Shown one piece after another: positions 1-9,977 of a DNA stretch of 64,000 nt; the first letter of the stretch is position 1, and the number at the start of each line of letters is the position of its first letter. This DNA comes from Halobiforma lacisalsi AJ5 (GTDB lineage: Archaea > Halobacteriota > Halobacteria > Halobacteriales > Natrialbaceae), in NCBI RefSeq assembly GCF_000226975.2, contig NZ_CP019285.1:1550001-1614000 (forward strand), given 5' to 3'. The notes under the pieces were generated by a model. It saw only the letters and a program-made list of their open reading frames with translations, searched no databases and was not told the DNA's origin. The translations under genes and the position numbers were made by a program.

Positions 1-510
1 CGTGTTTTCGGCTCTTACGGCCGCCCCTTCCGATCCCAGGACAGCCGAACCTCTGTTTCGAATCGACGGCCTTCCCACACCGTTACAGCGGCACTCCGGG
101 GTGTGTGTCTCCCTATACAGCGGCACCGAGGGGTGTCGAACGATCCGTTCGACCTCGATGACAAACCTTTTGAATCGATACAGCGGAAATACGGTGTTCG
201 CGCCGCGCTCGAGGTCGGCGATCCGACTTCGCGTCGCCTGTCGCGACGTGGGCGGAAGCTCGTGGAACGACTGGAGACGACCGGAGAGGACACGATACAG
301 CGGCACTCCGGGGTCGGCCGCACCTATACAGCGGCACCGCGGGGTCGGCGGCTATACAGCGGAACCGCGGGGTGCCTGATCCGCCATACAGCGGAAATCC
401 GGGGTCCGTATTCCTATTCAGCGGACGTCAAGATCCGAAAGTCACGCTATACAGCGGAACTTCGGTCCCGAACGCTTAAGTTGAACCCGCGAAACGGTAC
501 TCGTATCTGA
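1..510. other. Candidate replication origin region upstream of orc1/cdc6
   Basis: This gene-free stretch lies directly in front of an orc1/cdc6 gene and is filled with ORB-like repeats, the arrangement known for haloarchaeal origins (ORBs next to an Orc1/Cdc6 gene). The translated open frames running through it only read the repeats and are not genes. No strongly AT-rich unwinding element is visible. The least GC-rich stretch is about 160-182. The window begins inside the locus, so the unwinding element and any opposite-facing ORBs may lie to the left. Origin activity is inferred. Confidence 0.7.
84..468 (+). repeat. Array of nine ORB-like origin repeats in one orientation
   Basis: Nine copies of a 19-bp motif close to TACAGCGGMAMYNCGGGGT start at 84, 116, 179, 296, 327, 355, 387, 417 and 450. 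Copies 1, 2, 4, 5, 6 and 7 keep the terminal GGGGT, the G-string typical of haloarchaeal origin recognition boxes. Copy 3 is slightly altered, copy 8 keeps only the left half, and copy 9 has a changed right end. Start-to-start distances are 32, 63, 117, 31, 28, 32, 30 and 33, so most copies are about three helical turns apart on the same face of the DNA. The last copy lies just before the orc promoter, which suggests autoregulation. Confidence 0.75.
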
Positions 511-1710
511 ATGTCGGATTCGATGGACTATTTCGGGAGCGAGAACGAGATCTTCCGGAACAAGGAACTCCTGCAGGTCTCCCATCTCCCCGACGGCGAC
601 CGTATCATCGGCCGCGAGGACGAACTGTCGAACCTCGCGAACGCGATCAAACCGGCGACGCGGGGCAACACGCCCAACAACGTGCTCGTCTACGGCAAGA
701 CGGGGACCGGCAAATCGCTGTGCTCGAAGTTCATCACGACACAGGCCGTCGAACGGGCAGAGCGCAACGACGTGTCGATCGGCGTCGCCTACGTCGACTG
801 CCTTCAGGAGTCGACCGAGACCCAGGCCGTCCAGTCCGCCGGCCACCAGCTCAACGACGATCCCGAGACCGACATCTCGATCCCCCACTCGGGGTTGAGC
901 ACGTCGGAGTACTACCGGCGGCTGTGGCGGATCATCGATACCCGCTACGACGTTGCCCTCATTATCCTCGATGAGGTCGACAAGATCGAGGACGACGACA
1001 TCCTGATGCAACTCTCGAGGGCCGTCGAGTCCGGCAAACTCACCTCGAGCACCGTTGGAGTCATCGGCATTTCGAACAAGGTCCGGTACAAGGATTCGCT
1101 GGACGAGCGAATCAAATCGAGCCTCTGTGAACGCGAGTACGTCTTTTCGCCGTACGACGCGACCCAGATACGGGAGATCCTGCGGTCGCGCTCGGACGCG
1201 TTCCACGAGGGCGTCCTCGAGGACGGCGTCGTCCCCCGCGTCGCGGCGCTCGCTGCCCGGGAACACGGCGACGCGCGAAAGGCGATCGACATCCTCCGCT
1301 TTGCCGGCGAGATCGCCGAGGAGAACGACCTCGAGACGGTCACCGAGGGCTGCGTCGATCAGGCCCACGAGCGCGAGGAGACAAGCCGGCTGGCGGAACT
1401 GATCTCCAAGAGTCCCAGCCACGCGAAACTCGTGCTCGAGGCGATGGCGCTGTTGACCCAGCAGAAGGAGGGCGACGACGCGCCCGTGACGACCAACGAG
1501 GCCTACGATCTCTACAAGCGCCTCTGCGAGCGGGACCAGTCCGACCACCTGAAACTGCGCCGGGTTCGGGACATCCTCTCGGAACTCGAGTTCCTTTCGA
1601 TCATCGAACAGGAGCGCAAGTGGGCCGGCAAGGGGAAGGGTAACTACATGGAAAACCGGCTGATCGACGATCCGGCGGTTATCCTCGCGGCCTGTAACGA
1701 GTCGGAGTGA
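511..1710 (+). CDS. orc: Orc1/Cdc6-family origin-binding initiator protein
   Basis: AAA+ initiator that binds origin recognition boxes and loads the replicative helicase. The 399-residue protein has Walker A (GKTGTGKS, residues 62-69), Walker B (LIILDEVD, acidic pair D154/E155), a sensor region near GVIGISN, and a C-terminal winged helix (about 315-399). This is the full domain set and usual length of archaeal Orc1/Cdc6. ATG 511 is chosen because a TATA-like CTTAAG lies near 475-480, fitting a leaderless transcript; ATG 523 is an alternative. Repeats start 43 nt upstream of the initiator gene, so it probably acts on this array. Haloarchaea carry many orc paralogues and I cannot say which orc number this is. 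Confidence 0.95.
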   Translation: MSDSMDYFGSENEIFRNKELLQVSHLPDGDRIIGREDELSNLANAIKPATRGNTPNNVLVYGKTGTGKSLCSKFITTQAVERAERNDVSIGVAYVDCLQESTETQAVQSAGHQLNDDPETDISIPHSGLSTSEYYRRLWRIIDTRYDVALIILDEVDKIEDDDILMQLSRAVESGKLTSSTVGVIGISNKVRYKDSLDERIKSSLCEREYVFSPYDATQIREILRSRSDAFHEGVLEDGVVPRVAALAAREHGDARKAIDILRFAGEIAEENDLETVTEGCVDQAHEREETSRLAELISKSPSHAKLVLEAMALLTQQKEGDDAPVTTNEAYDLYKRLCERDQSDHLKLRRVRDILSELEFLSIIEQERKWAGKGKGNYMENRLIDDPAVILAACNESE

Positions 1711-1722
1711 TCCCAGGTCGGG

Positions 1723-2079
1723 TCAGAGGAACTCGCGAACCTCCGAGTACCACATGTCGTGGTAGTCGACGTGGCCCACCCGCCGGGCGATGGCTACTGC
1801 GAGGACGTGCCAGCAGAGGTCCGTCGGATCCTCCGCGTCGAGGTTGTATTCGCTGTCCTTGCAGGTACAGCCGCCGCCCTCGACGATGTACTCGTCCTCG
1901 TAGCCCACGACGATGGTGAAATCGCGATAGGTCTTGACCCGGTTCTCGCTGACGGCGTCGATCGCCCGAATACCCCGGTCCCCGTGCAGGCGGGAGATCT
2001 GTTCGACGATTTCCGGGGTCAGTTCCCCCTCCTCCTCGAGTTGGGCTTGCCACCGCTCGACGGGCGTGGCCTCCGACAC
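1723..2079 (-). CDS. SWIM zinc-finger protein
   Basis: Small protein of 118 residues with a SWIM-type zinc motif, CxC...CxH: C71 and C73 in GGGCTCKD, then C89 and H91 in LCWH. SWIM domains bind DNA or protein partners; no catalytic domain is visible. GTG 2079 is preferred over the longer open frame because the protein then begins with an acidic helix (VSEATPVERW), and an AT-rich TATA-like ATTTTA sits about 25 nt upstream. It is convergent with orc with 12 nt between the stop codons. The role is unknown; position beside the initiator gene makes a replication or repair link possible but unproven. Confidence 0.75.
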   Translation of the reverse strand: MSEATPVERWQAQLEEEGELTPEIVEQISRLHGDRGIRAIDAVSENRVKTYRDFTIVVGYEDEYIVEGGGCTCKDSEYNLDAEDPTDLCWHVLAVAIARRVGHVDYHDMWYSEVREFL

Positions 2080-2190
2080 GACCGAAACTGTGTACCGCAC
2101 TGTAAAATCGGTTTGGTTGTTCCGTCGGGAACTCGCGCGGGGACCGCGCAATCCCGCGGATCGCTGACCGACGGACCCAAAACTCGTCCG

Positions 2191-2643
2191 TTACTCGGCG
2201 TCCGAATCGCCCGTCGCGCCCTCGAGTACGATCGTCACCGTTTCGTCTTCGTCTTCCTCGAGCGTGACGGACTCCTCGACGGTCTCGAACTCGTCGTCGA
2301 CGCTCTCGACGGTGATGGTGTACTCGCCCTCGTAGATGAGGCTCGCACCGGTGATCTCGCCGTCTTGGATGTTGTTCTGATAGTTCGCGGTGAAGTCTTC
2401 TTCCTCGTTCTCGATGGTGACCGCGACCCCGGAGGAGACGGGGTCGCCGTCCTCGTTCTCGAGTCGAATCGTGAGGTCGCCGGGATCGTCGAGTTCGAAG
2501 TCGGCGGAGTCGTCGCTTTCTTCCTGCTCTTCGTCGCCGGTACAACCTGCGAGTCCAACGGCGGCAAGGGCCGTGAGACCTGCACCGAACCGTCGGCGGC
2601 TAAGTGATCGTCGGCTCACATCCTCCCGGAACCCTGCGTTCAC
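2191..2643 (-). CDS. Tat-exported lipoprotein, acidic, beta-rich
   Basis: Protein of 150 residues starting with GTG. The N-terminus carries a twin-arginine signal (RRRFGAG) and a lipobox (AVGLAGC), so it is probably exported folded by Tat and anchored by a lipid on the cysteine. The mature part starts with an acidic linker rich in E, D and S. After it comes a domain with repeated phrases such as DLTIRLEN and EYTITVES, resembling carboxypeptidase-regulatory or transthyretin-like folds. No enzymatic residues are visible. Haloarchaea have many such surface lipoproteins and I cannot assign a function. It is divergent from trm1. Confidence 0.8.
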   Translation of the reverse strand: MNAGFREDVSRRSLSRRRFGAGLTALAAVGLAGCTGDEEQEESDDSADFELDDPGDLTIRLENEDGDPVSSGVAVTIENEEEDFTANYQNNIQDGEITGASLIYEGEYTITVESVDDEFETVEESVTLEEDEDETVTIVLEGATGDSDAE

Positions 2644-2783
2644 AATAAGCGTTCAGATACGGTCGACCAGTGTCTATTGATGACTGTAACCAATGAATGA
2701 ATGTCAACTATGAACAACCGAGGGTCGTGATCGCGGGCGCTCGAGACCACGCCGTTTTTCGCCGTCCCCCGACGAGCGTAGGT

Positions 2784-3902
2784 ATGCGCGTCACCGAGGG
2801 CGGGGTCGAACTCGAGGTCCCCGGCGAGCAGACCGAGGGTGTCGAGGAGTCGGTCTTCTACAACCCGAGACAGGAACTGAACCGCGACCTGACGATCGCG
2901 ACGCTGCGGGCCTACCGCGACCGCGAGGACCGCGCCGAGTACTATCTCGACGCGATGGCGGCGAGCGGCATCCGCGGGGTCCGCGCCGCGGCCGACGGCT
3001 GGGACGTGACCTGTTGCGACGTCGAGGAAGAGGCCGTCGAACTGGCCCGCGAGAACCTCGAGCGCAACGGTTTCGACGAGGCGACCGTCGAACACCGCAA
3101 CGTCAACGCCCTCATGCACGAGGAGGTGTTCGACGTGATCGACCTCGATCCGTACGGGACGCCGATGCCGTTCGCCGACGCGGCGTTCGCCAACTGCCGT
3201 GATCTCGTCTGCGTGACGGCGACCGACACCGCGCCACTGTGTGGCGCTCACTTCAACAGCGGGGTCCGGTCGTACTCCGCCGTCCCCCAGAATACCGACT
3301 ACCACCCCGAGATGGGCGTCCGGATCCTGCTGTCGGCGCTCGCCCGCAGCGCCGCGCGGTTCGACGTCGGCGTCACCCCACTGCTGACCCACGCTACCAG
3401 CCACTACGTCCGGACCTACCTCGAACTCGAGCACCGGGCGACGGCCGCGGACGCCGCGGTCGACGAACTGGGATACATCTATCACTGCGAGGACTGCACC
3501 TATCGCGAGATCGAACCCGGAATGATCGCCGACCCCCTCGAGCGCTGTCCCCACTGCGACGGTGAGCGGTTGCTGACGGCGGGACCGGTCTGGCTCGGGT
3601 CGGTTCGCGACCGCGAGTTCGTCGCTTCGGTGCGCGAGGAGATCCCGGACTCGTTCGGAACCGCCGAGAAAGCGCGGGACCTCTGTGGGACGCTCGAGGC
3701 GGAACTCGACGAGCCGACCCACTACGACCAGCACAAGCTCTGTCGCAACTGGGGGCTGCCGGCGAACGCGATGGACGAGTTCCTCGCGGACCTGCGGGAC
3801 GCGGGATACGAGGCCTCGCGGGCCCACTACGGCGGGACGACGTTCAAGACGGACGCGAGCGTCGGCGAGATCCGCGAGGCGACCGAGGACCGGCTCGTCT
3901 GA
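2784..3902 (+). CDS. trm1: tRNA (guanine-26-N2)-dimethyltransferase Trm1
   Basis: SAM-dependent enzyme that dimethylates G26 of tRNA. From ATG 2784 it has 372 residues, the archaeal Trm1 length. The N-terminal phrase [15 protein letters not shown] is typical of the family. The Rossmann methyltransferase core contains the motif DLDPYGTP around residues 121-128, followed by [18 protein letters not shown] zinc-binding pair HCEDC...CPHCDG lies near residue 240. The upstream part of the open frame (2697-2783) is rejected because ATG 2784 begins the conserved region. The gene stands alone between divergent and co-directional neighbours. Confidence 0.95.
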   Translation: MRVTEGGVELEVPGEQTEGVEESVFYNPRQELNRDLTIATLRAYRDREDRAEYYLDAMAASGIRGVRAAADGWDVTCCDVEEEAVELARENLERNGFDEATVEHRNVNALMHEEVFDVIDLDPYGTPMPFADAAFANCRDLVCVTATDTAPLCGAHFNSGVRSYSAVPQNTDYHPEMGVRILLSALARSAARFDVGVTPLLTHATSHYVRTYLELEHRATAADAAVDELGYIYHCEDCTYREIEPGMIADPLERCPHCDGERLLTAGPVWLGSVRDREFVASVREEIPDSFGTAEKARDLCGTLEAELDEPTHYDQHKLCRNWGLPANAMDEFLADLRDAGYEASRAHYGGTTFKTDASVGEIREATEDRLV

Positions 3903-3980
3903 TTGGCGCCGACCACGGTTTCTACTTCCACGTTCGCGACGGAGCCTGCCTATTAGTCCGTCCGCACCGTCAGTTCGTAC

Positions 3981-5372
3981 GTGCTCGATCACAGTTCGGG
4001 GCTCGAGTTCGCGACCCGTACCGTCCGGATCGCGCGCACCCAGCAGCTAACCCTGCTGGCCGCGGGGGTCGCGTTCTACGGGTTCGTTTCGCTGGTACCG
4101 CTCGCGCTGCTCGGGATCGGGATCGCCGCTTCGATCGGGGGTGAGGCGCTCGCGATGCGACTCACGACGGCCGCAAACGACGTGCTCACTCCGGCAGCCC
4201 AGGAGCTACTGGCCGAGACGGTCCTCGACGAGACAGGCCGGCGCAGCGCGACCGTCGTCGGCGCACTCGGCCTGCTGTGGGGTGGTACCCGCGCGCTCCG
4301 TGGACTCGACCGCGCGTTCTCGGCGATCTACGGGACGGTGGCCACGAAGTCGCTGCTGGATACGTTCTGGGACTCGACGATCGCCTTCCTCGCGATCTCG
4401 ATCGGACTCGCGGCGGTCGGCGCCCTCGAGGTGTTGATCCGCCTCGTGCCGGTTTTCCGGATCCCCATCTTCGGTCACGCGTTCGTAGTGCTCGGGCTTG
4501 TCGCGGCGTTCTTTCCGCTGTACGTGCTCTTTCCGGGCGCGGACGTCGGGTACCGGGAGGCACTGCCGGGAACGCTGTTCGCGGCGATCGGCTGGTTCGT
4601 ACTGAGCCGGACGTTCTCGCTGTACGCCGGCCTCGCGGGGGAGTACACGGTGTACGGCGCGCTCGGGGCCGTCTTCTTCGTGCTCGTCTGGCTGTACGTC
4701 GGCGCACTTCTCCTGATCCTCGGGGCGATCGGCAACGCCGTGCTCGCCGACCGTGAAGTGGATCGGCAGCTACAAAGTCCCGGCGCTCGACAGGTTTCAA
4801 CAGGAGCGATGACCGACGACGCCACGGGTGCGGACGACGGGACCGCGGAGGACGCCGGTAGCGGGAACGGGACGAACGGTGTCGACGGTGAGGACCGCGA
4901 GGATATCGGCGTCGATGCCGATCGTGGCGCCGCGACGACCGGCACAGGTACGGGTACGGCTACGGGTACGGCCACGGCCACCGCCCGAACCCGGGACCGG
5001 TCGGCCGACGCCGCGGCGCTTCGAGAGGAGATCGAACGGCTCCGGGACCGCGTCGACTCGTTCGAGTCCGACGTCGAGTCCCGCACCGTCGAGAAGTCCT
5101 CGCTCGAGGGCGAACTCAAACGCTACGTTCGCCGCCGGATTCGCCGGGGCCACGCCCGCGACTGGGGGCCGTACCTCGTCTTGCTGTACGGCACGGCGAT
5201 GACCATCGCGGCGTTTTACTTCCTCCAGGGTGGGTGGGCGATCCTGGCGATGTTCGTCGTCTGGACCTCCACGCTGGGGCTCTACGTCCTGTTCGTGTTG
5301 TTCAGCGCGGGGCTGTCCCTGCTTGGCGTCCCCGGCCGTCTGCGGGATCGCGTCGGCGACTGGCGGTCCTGA
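3981..5372 (+). CDS. YihY/BrkB-family inner-membrane protein with coiled linker
   Basis: Integral membrane protein of 463 residues starting with GTG. Residues 1-260 form a YihY/BrkB-type domain (once misnamed ribonuclease BN) with about six membrane segments and typical phrases such as GVAFYGFVSLVPLAL, LLWGGTRALRGLDRAF and VFFVLVWLYVGALL. An acidic low-complexity linker follows, including a run of Gly-Thr/Ala-Thr repeats encoded by hexanucleotide-like DNA at about 4947-4983. Then comes a coiled-coil stretch (about 345-380) and two more membrane helices at the C-terminus. This C-terminal extension is longer than in bacterial members. Function of the family is not settled. Confidence 0.85.
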   Translation: MLDHSSGLEFATRTVRIARTQQLTLLAAGVAFYGFVSLVPLALLGIGIAASIGGEALAMRLTTAANDVLTPAAQELLAETVLDETGRRSATVVGALGLLWGGTRALRGLDRAFSAIYGTVATKSLLDTFWDSTIAFLAISIGLAAVGALEVLIRLVPVFRIPIFGHAFVVLGLVAAFFPLYVLFPGADVGYREALPGTLFAAIGWFVLSRTFSLYAGLAGEYTVYGALGAVFFVLVWLYVGALLLILGAIGNAVLADREVDRQLQSPGARQVSTGAMTDDATGADDGTAEDAGSGNGTNGVDGEDREDIGVDADRGAATTGTGTGTATGTATATARTRDRSADAAALREEIERLRDRVDSFESDVESRTVEKSSLEGELKRYVRRRIRRGHARDWGPYLVLLYGTAMTIAAFYFLQGGWAILAMFVVWTSTLGLYVLFVLFSAGLSLLGVPGRLRDRVGDWRS

Positions 5373-5527
5373 TCGCGGTTCCGATCGAATCGCCGTCGGG
5401 ACGACACTTTTTCCCTTTTACACTCGAGACACGTCGGTCGCTTTGCACGTCGCTTTCCGTTCGCCGACGGCAACGGGGCCCGCGAAAAAAGACGACGACG
5501 TCGGATACGGACCGGATCGGACGGCGC

Positions 5528-6883
5528 TCAGAACGTCTCGAGGTAGCGGTCGAGTTCCCACTGGGAGACGTCGACCAGGTACTCCTCGAACTCCTGGCGC
5601 TTGGCCTCGACGAACTTCGGCGCGACGTGGTCGCCCAGCGCGTCGTAGACTACCTCGTCGTCCTCGAGGGCGTCGACGGCATCCCCGAGGTTCGAGGGCA
5701 GCGTGTCGATGCCGTACTCCTCGCGTTTCCGTTCGTCGAACTCGTAGATGTTCTCGCGGACGGGATCCGGACACTCGAGGTCGTTCTCGATGCCGTCGAG
5801 GCCGGCGTGGATCATGACGGCGATGGCGAGATAGGGGTTACACGATGGGTCCGGCGAGCGCAGTTCGATTCGGCTCGCCGCGGGGATGCGCGCGGCGGGC
5901 TTGCGGATCAGCGACGAGCGGTTGCGGTCGGACCAGGCGACGTACACCGGGGCCTCGTAGCCGGGGACCAGGCGCTTGTAGCTGTTCACGGTTGGGTTCG
6001 CGACCGCCGTAATCGCCGGCGCGTGCTCGAGGACGCCCGCGAGGAACGAGCGGGCGGTCCCCGAGAGGTCGAACTCGTCGTCCTCGTCGTGGAACGCGTT
6101 CTCGCCGTCCTCGGTGAACAGCGAGATGTGCGTGTGCATCCCCGAGCCGTTGATCTTCGGGATCGGCTTGGGCATGAACGTCGCGTGGTAGTCGTGTTCG
6201 GCGGCGATTGCGCGGACGACGGTGCGGAAGGTGGCGACGTTGTCCGCGGTCGCCAGCGCGTCGTCGTACGTGAAGTTGATCTCGTGTTGGCCCTGGGCGA
6301 CCTCGTGGTGACTGGCCTCGACCTCGAAGCCCATCTCCTCGAGGCCGTAGATGATGTCCCGGCGGACGTCGCTCGCGAGGTCCTTCGGCGCGAGGTCGAA
6401 GTAGCCGCCGGCGTCGTTGGTCTCGGTCGTCGCGCGACCGTCCTCGTCCTCTTCGAAGAGGAAGAACTCGGGTTCCGGCGCGGCGTTGACCGTGTACCCC
6501 AGTTCCTCGGCCCGCTCGAGGGCGCGTCTGAGGACGTACCGCGGGTCGCCCTCGAACGGTTCGCCGGACGACGTATCGTAGACGTCACAGATCATCCGGG
6601 CCGAGCGGCCGTCCTCGCGGTCCCGCCAGGGGAGGATCGCGAACGTGTCCGGGTCGGGAACCAGACGCATGTCCGATTCCTGAATGCGGACGAACCCCTC
6701 GATAGACGAGCCGTCGAAGTAGATCCCCTCGCGGAACGCCTTCTCGGCCTGGCGGGCCGGCACGGAGACGTTCTTGACGGTGCCGAGAATGTCGGTAAAC
6801 TGCAGACGGAGGAAATCGATCTCCTTCTCCTTGATTTCGTCGAGTACCGCCTGTTCGGCGGCACTGATGTTTCCGCTTGTCAT
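5528..6883 (-). CDS. glnA: Type I glutamine synthetase
   Basis: Makes glutamine from glutamate, ammonia and ATP in the cytoplasm. The 451-residue protein has the GS-I signatures: the N-terminal beta-grasp ([14 protein letters not shown]), the DGSSIEGF motif, PEPEFFLFE metal ligands, the ATP-binding region ([18 protein letters not shown]) and [10 protein letters not shown]. The C-terminal region lacks the tyrosine adenylylation motif of GS-I beta enzymes, so control is probably by effectors or transcription, as in GS-I alpha forms. It is divergent from an lrp gene across 126 nt, a conserved haloarchaeal pairing. Confidence 0.97.
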   Translation of the reverse strand: MTSGNISAAEQAVLDEIKEKEIDFLRLQFTDILGTVKNVSVPARQAEKAFREGIYFDGSSIEGFVRIQESDMRLVPDPDTFAILPWRDREDGRSARMICDVYDTSSGEPFEGDPRYVLRRALERAEELGYTVNAAPEPEFFLFEEDEDGRATTETNDAGGYFDLAPKDLASDVRRDIIYGLEEMGFEVEASHHEVAQGQHEINFTYDDALATADNVATFRTVVRAIAAEHDYHATFMPKPIPKINGSGMHTHISLFTEDGENAFHDEDDEFDLSGTARSFLAGVLEHAPAITAVANPTVNSYKRLVPGYEAPVYVAWSDRNRSSLIRKPAARIPAASRIELRSPDPSCNPYLAIAVMIHAGLDGIENDLECPDPVRENIYEFDERKREEYGIDTLPSNLGDAVDALEDDEVVYDALGDHVAPKFVEAKRQEFEEYLVDVSQWELDRYLETF

Positions 6884-7009
6884 CCGTATTGTCGTGGTAC
6901 CCTCGTATCTCGCCTACTAAAACCCTGCTGCTCTGAGCAAATCTTCCCTTCCCAACAAGGAATTGCATATTCGTAAACTTCTAAAGGGTAGCATGAGTCG
7001 TTACAGTTG
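6884..7009. promoter_or_regulatory. Divergent glnA/lrp promoter region
   Basis: This 126-nt intergenic region serves both genes. For lrp a TATA-like TTCTAAAGG lies about 22-31 nt before ATG 7010. For glnA, a GGTTTTAGTAGG element on the minus strand lies about 32-42 nt before the start. The middle (about 6935-6985) is AT-richer than the surroundings and is the likely place for Lrp binding. No clear Lrp palindrome can be picked out by eye. Confidence 0.6.
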
Positions 7010-7471
7010 ATGACGTACGAAAATCTCGATGCGAAACTAGTGAATGCACTTCTCGGCGACGGCCGTGCGAGCCTTCGTAGCCTCGCCGAGGAGCTGGACG
7101 TCTCCGTCACCACCGTCTCCAACCACCTCTCGGATCTCGAGGAGGAGGGCGTCATCGAGGGATATACGCCGCGACTCGACTACGACGCCGTCGGTTACGA
7201 CGTCACCGCCGTCATCCAGTTGCAGGTCGAGGGGAACGCGCTCCCGGACATCACGGACACACTGCGCGATCACCGCCAGATGATCTCGGTGTACGAGGTC
7301 ACCGGCGACTACGACGTGATCGCGATCGGGAAGTTCAAAGATACGGATGGGATGAACGACCAGATCAAGGAACTCCTGACTGATCCGGACATCAAGGCCT
7401 CGAACACGAGCGTCGTCCTCAACGCCGTCAGCGAGAACGAGCAGTTCGAACTCGACGTCGAGGACACCTGA
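7010..7471 (+). CDS. lrp: Lrp/AsnC-family transcription regulator
   Basis: Small one-effector-domain regulator of 153 residues. An N-terminal helix-turn-helix occupies about residues 20-42 ([17 protein letters not shown]), and a RAM ligand-binding domain follows (about 65-150, with [13 protein letters not shown]). ATG 7010 is chosen over TTG 7007 directly before it. The divergent position next to glnA implies that it senses amino acids and controls glnA and itself; this is known for haloarchaeal Lrp proteins in general and inferred here. Confidence 0.93.
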   Translation: MTYENLDAKLVNALLGDGRASLRSLAEELDVSVTTVSNHLSDLEEEGVIEGYTPRLDYDAVGYDVTAVIQLQVEGNALPDITDTLRDHRQMISVYEVTGDYDVIAIGKFKDTDGMNDQIKELLTDPDIKASNTSVVLNAVSENEQFELDVEDT

Positions 7472-7487
7472 GATCTCGGTTTTGCGG

Positions 7488-7529
7488 TCGCTCTCGTTCT
7501 CGCTTTCGCTTTCGGTCTCACTCTCACTC

Positions 7530-7532
<3 letters not shown>
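7488..7532. repeat. Degenerate hexanucleotide microsatellite
   Basis: A pyrimidine-rich run of about seven imperfect six-base units (variants of CTCGCT, CTTTCG and CTCACT) fills the convergent gap between lrp and the ABC exporter and touches the exporter's stop codon. Similar runs appear at 28803-28852 and inside several acidic linkers in this window. It may act as a transcription end region for one or both genes, but it has no stem. Confidence 0.6.
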
Positions 7533-9452
<1,920 letters not shown>

Positions 9453-9529
9453 GCCAGTTTCGTTTCGAAACGTAAGTCTCCGGCGGTTCGCCGCAGTCGG
9501 TACGCTCGAGGGGACCGTTCAGGGGCGGC

Positions 9530-9673
9530 TCAGTGGCGAACGTACAGGAGGGTCGCGCCGAGCGCGAGGAACAGCAGTCCCCACCACAGCGAGTCGCCGG
9601 GCAGTACTTTCAGGACGAGCGTGACGACCCCCGAGGAGATCAGCGACCAGCCGAGCGTTGTCTGGAAGGCCAT
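9530..9673 (-). CDS. 47-residue two-helix membrane protein
   Basis: A short gene starting with ATG 9673 and ending with TGA at 9530-9532. The product begins MAFQTTLGWSLISSG and has two hydrophobic segments, about residues 8-23 and 29-43, separated by a short loop with KVLPGDS. The hydrophobic pattern, good start codon and codon use match a real gene better than the longer open frame on the other strand. It lies just upstream of the ABC exporter and may be co-transcribed with it. I do not recognise a family. Confidence 0.65.
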   Translation of the reverse strand: MAFQTTLGWSLISSGVVTLVLKVLPGDSLWWGLLFLALGATLLYVRH

Positions 9674-9862
9674 AGTCGGCGTACGACGGCGAAGACAAAA
9701 GGTCACCGGCTTGCCAGAAGCAGCGGTGGATTGCTACTCGAACGAATTCAAGTAAAAGTCACAGCAAAACGGGTATATTGCGTGGAATCGCCACTGACAA
9801 ACGTAACGTCGGATATTCTGTCGGCGAACGAGCGGTTCGAAGAACCCGAGTGACGCCGTTCA

Positions 9863-9888
9863 CCGCGAGCGCCGTCAGGCGCTCGCGG
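9863..9888. repeat. Perfect 11-bp inverted repeat
   Basis: Arms CCGCGAGCGCC (9863-9873) and GGCGCTCGCGG (9878-9888) with a GTCA loop form a perfect GC-rich hairpin. It lies about 90 nt beyond the thermosome stop codon, after the larger hairpin. It may be a backup terminator or part of a processed 3' RNA. Confidence 0.7.
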
Positions 9889-9925
9889 GCCAACGAGCGA
9901 CCATCGGGAGCGAGGAGGCTTTTAT

Positions 9926-9976
9926 ACTAAATTTTGCCGAGGGCCGCCTTCGGCGGCCCGCAGAGCAAAATTTAGT
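9926..9976 (-). terminator. Long two-tier hairpin directly after the thermosome stop
   Basis: Outer arms ACTAAATTTTGC (9926-9937) and GCAAAATTTAGT (9965-9976) pair perfectly over 12 bp. Inner arms GGGCCGCC (9941-9948) and GGCGGCCC (9952-9959) pair perfectly over 8 bp with a TTC loop. The structure begins one base after the thermosome stop codon region, so it is most likely a terminator or an mRNA 3'-end stabiliser of this highly expressed gene. The AT-rich outer stem outside a GC-rich core is unusual for a simple archaeal oligo-T terminator. Confidence 0.7.
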
Positions 9977-9977
9977 C

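Larger units (their letters stand above)
9674..9977. other. Gene-free stretch with two strong hairpins
   Basis: About 300 nt between the 47-residue membrane protein and the thermosome stop codon. It holds no credible gene. Its right end contains two hairpins listed separately (9863-9888 and 9926-9976). The left part (about 9725-9850) is less GC-rich and carries nothing I recognise. Confidence 0.6.

Noticed and set aside
84-468. CRISPR array
   Set aside because: The 19-bp units are too short and varied, spacing has gaps of 63 and 117, there are no cas genes, and the G-string plus the adjacent orc gene fit origin boxes.
2-510. Open frames through the ORB array on both strands
   Set aside because: Their translations repeat YSGTxGC/IQRHxGV phrases because they read the DNA repeats; no start signal or family likeness.
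9533-9853. 106-residue plus-strand open frame
   Set aside because: It overlaps the better-supported 47-residue membrane gene on the other strand and has no start signal or recognisable domain.
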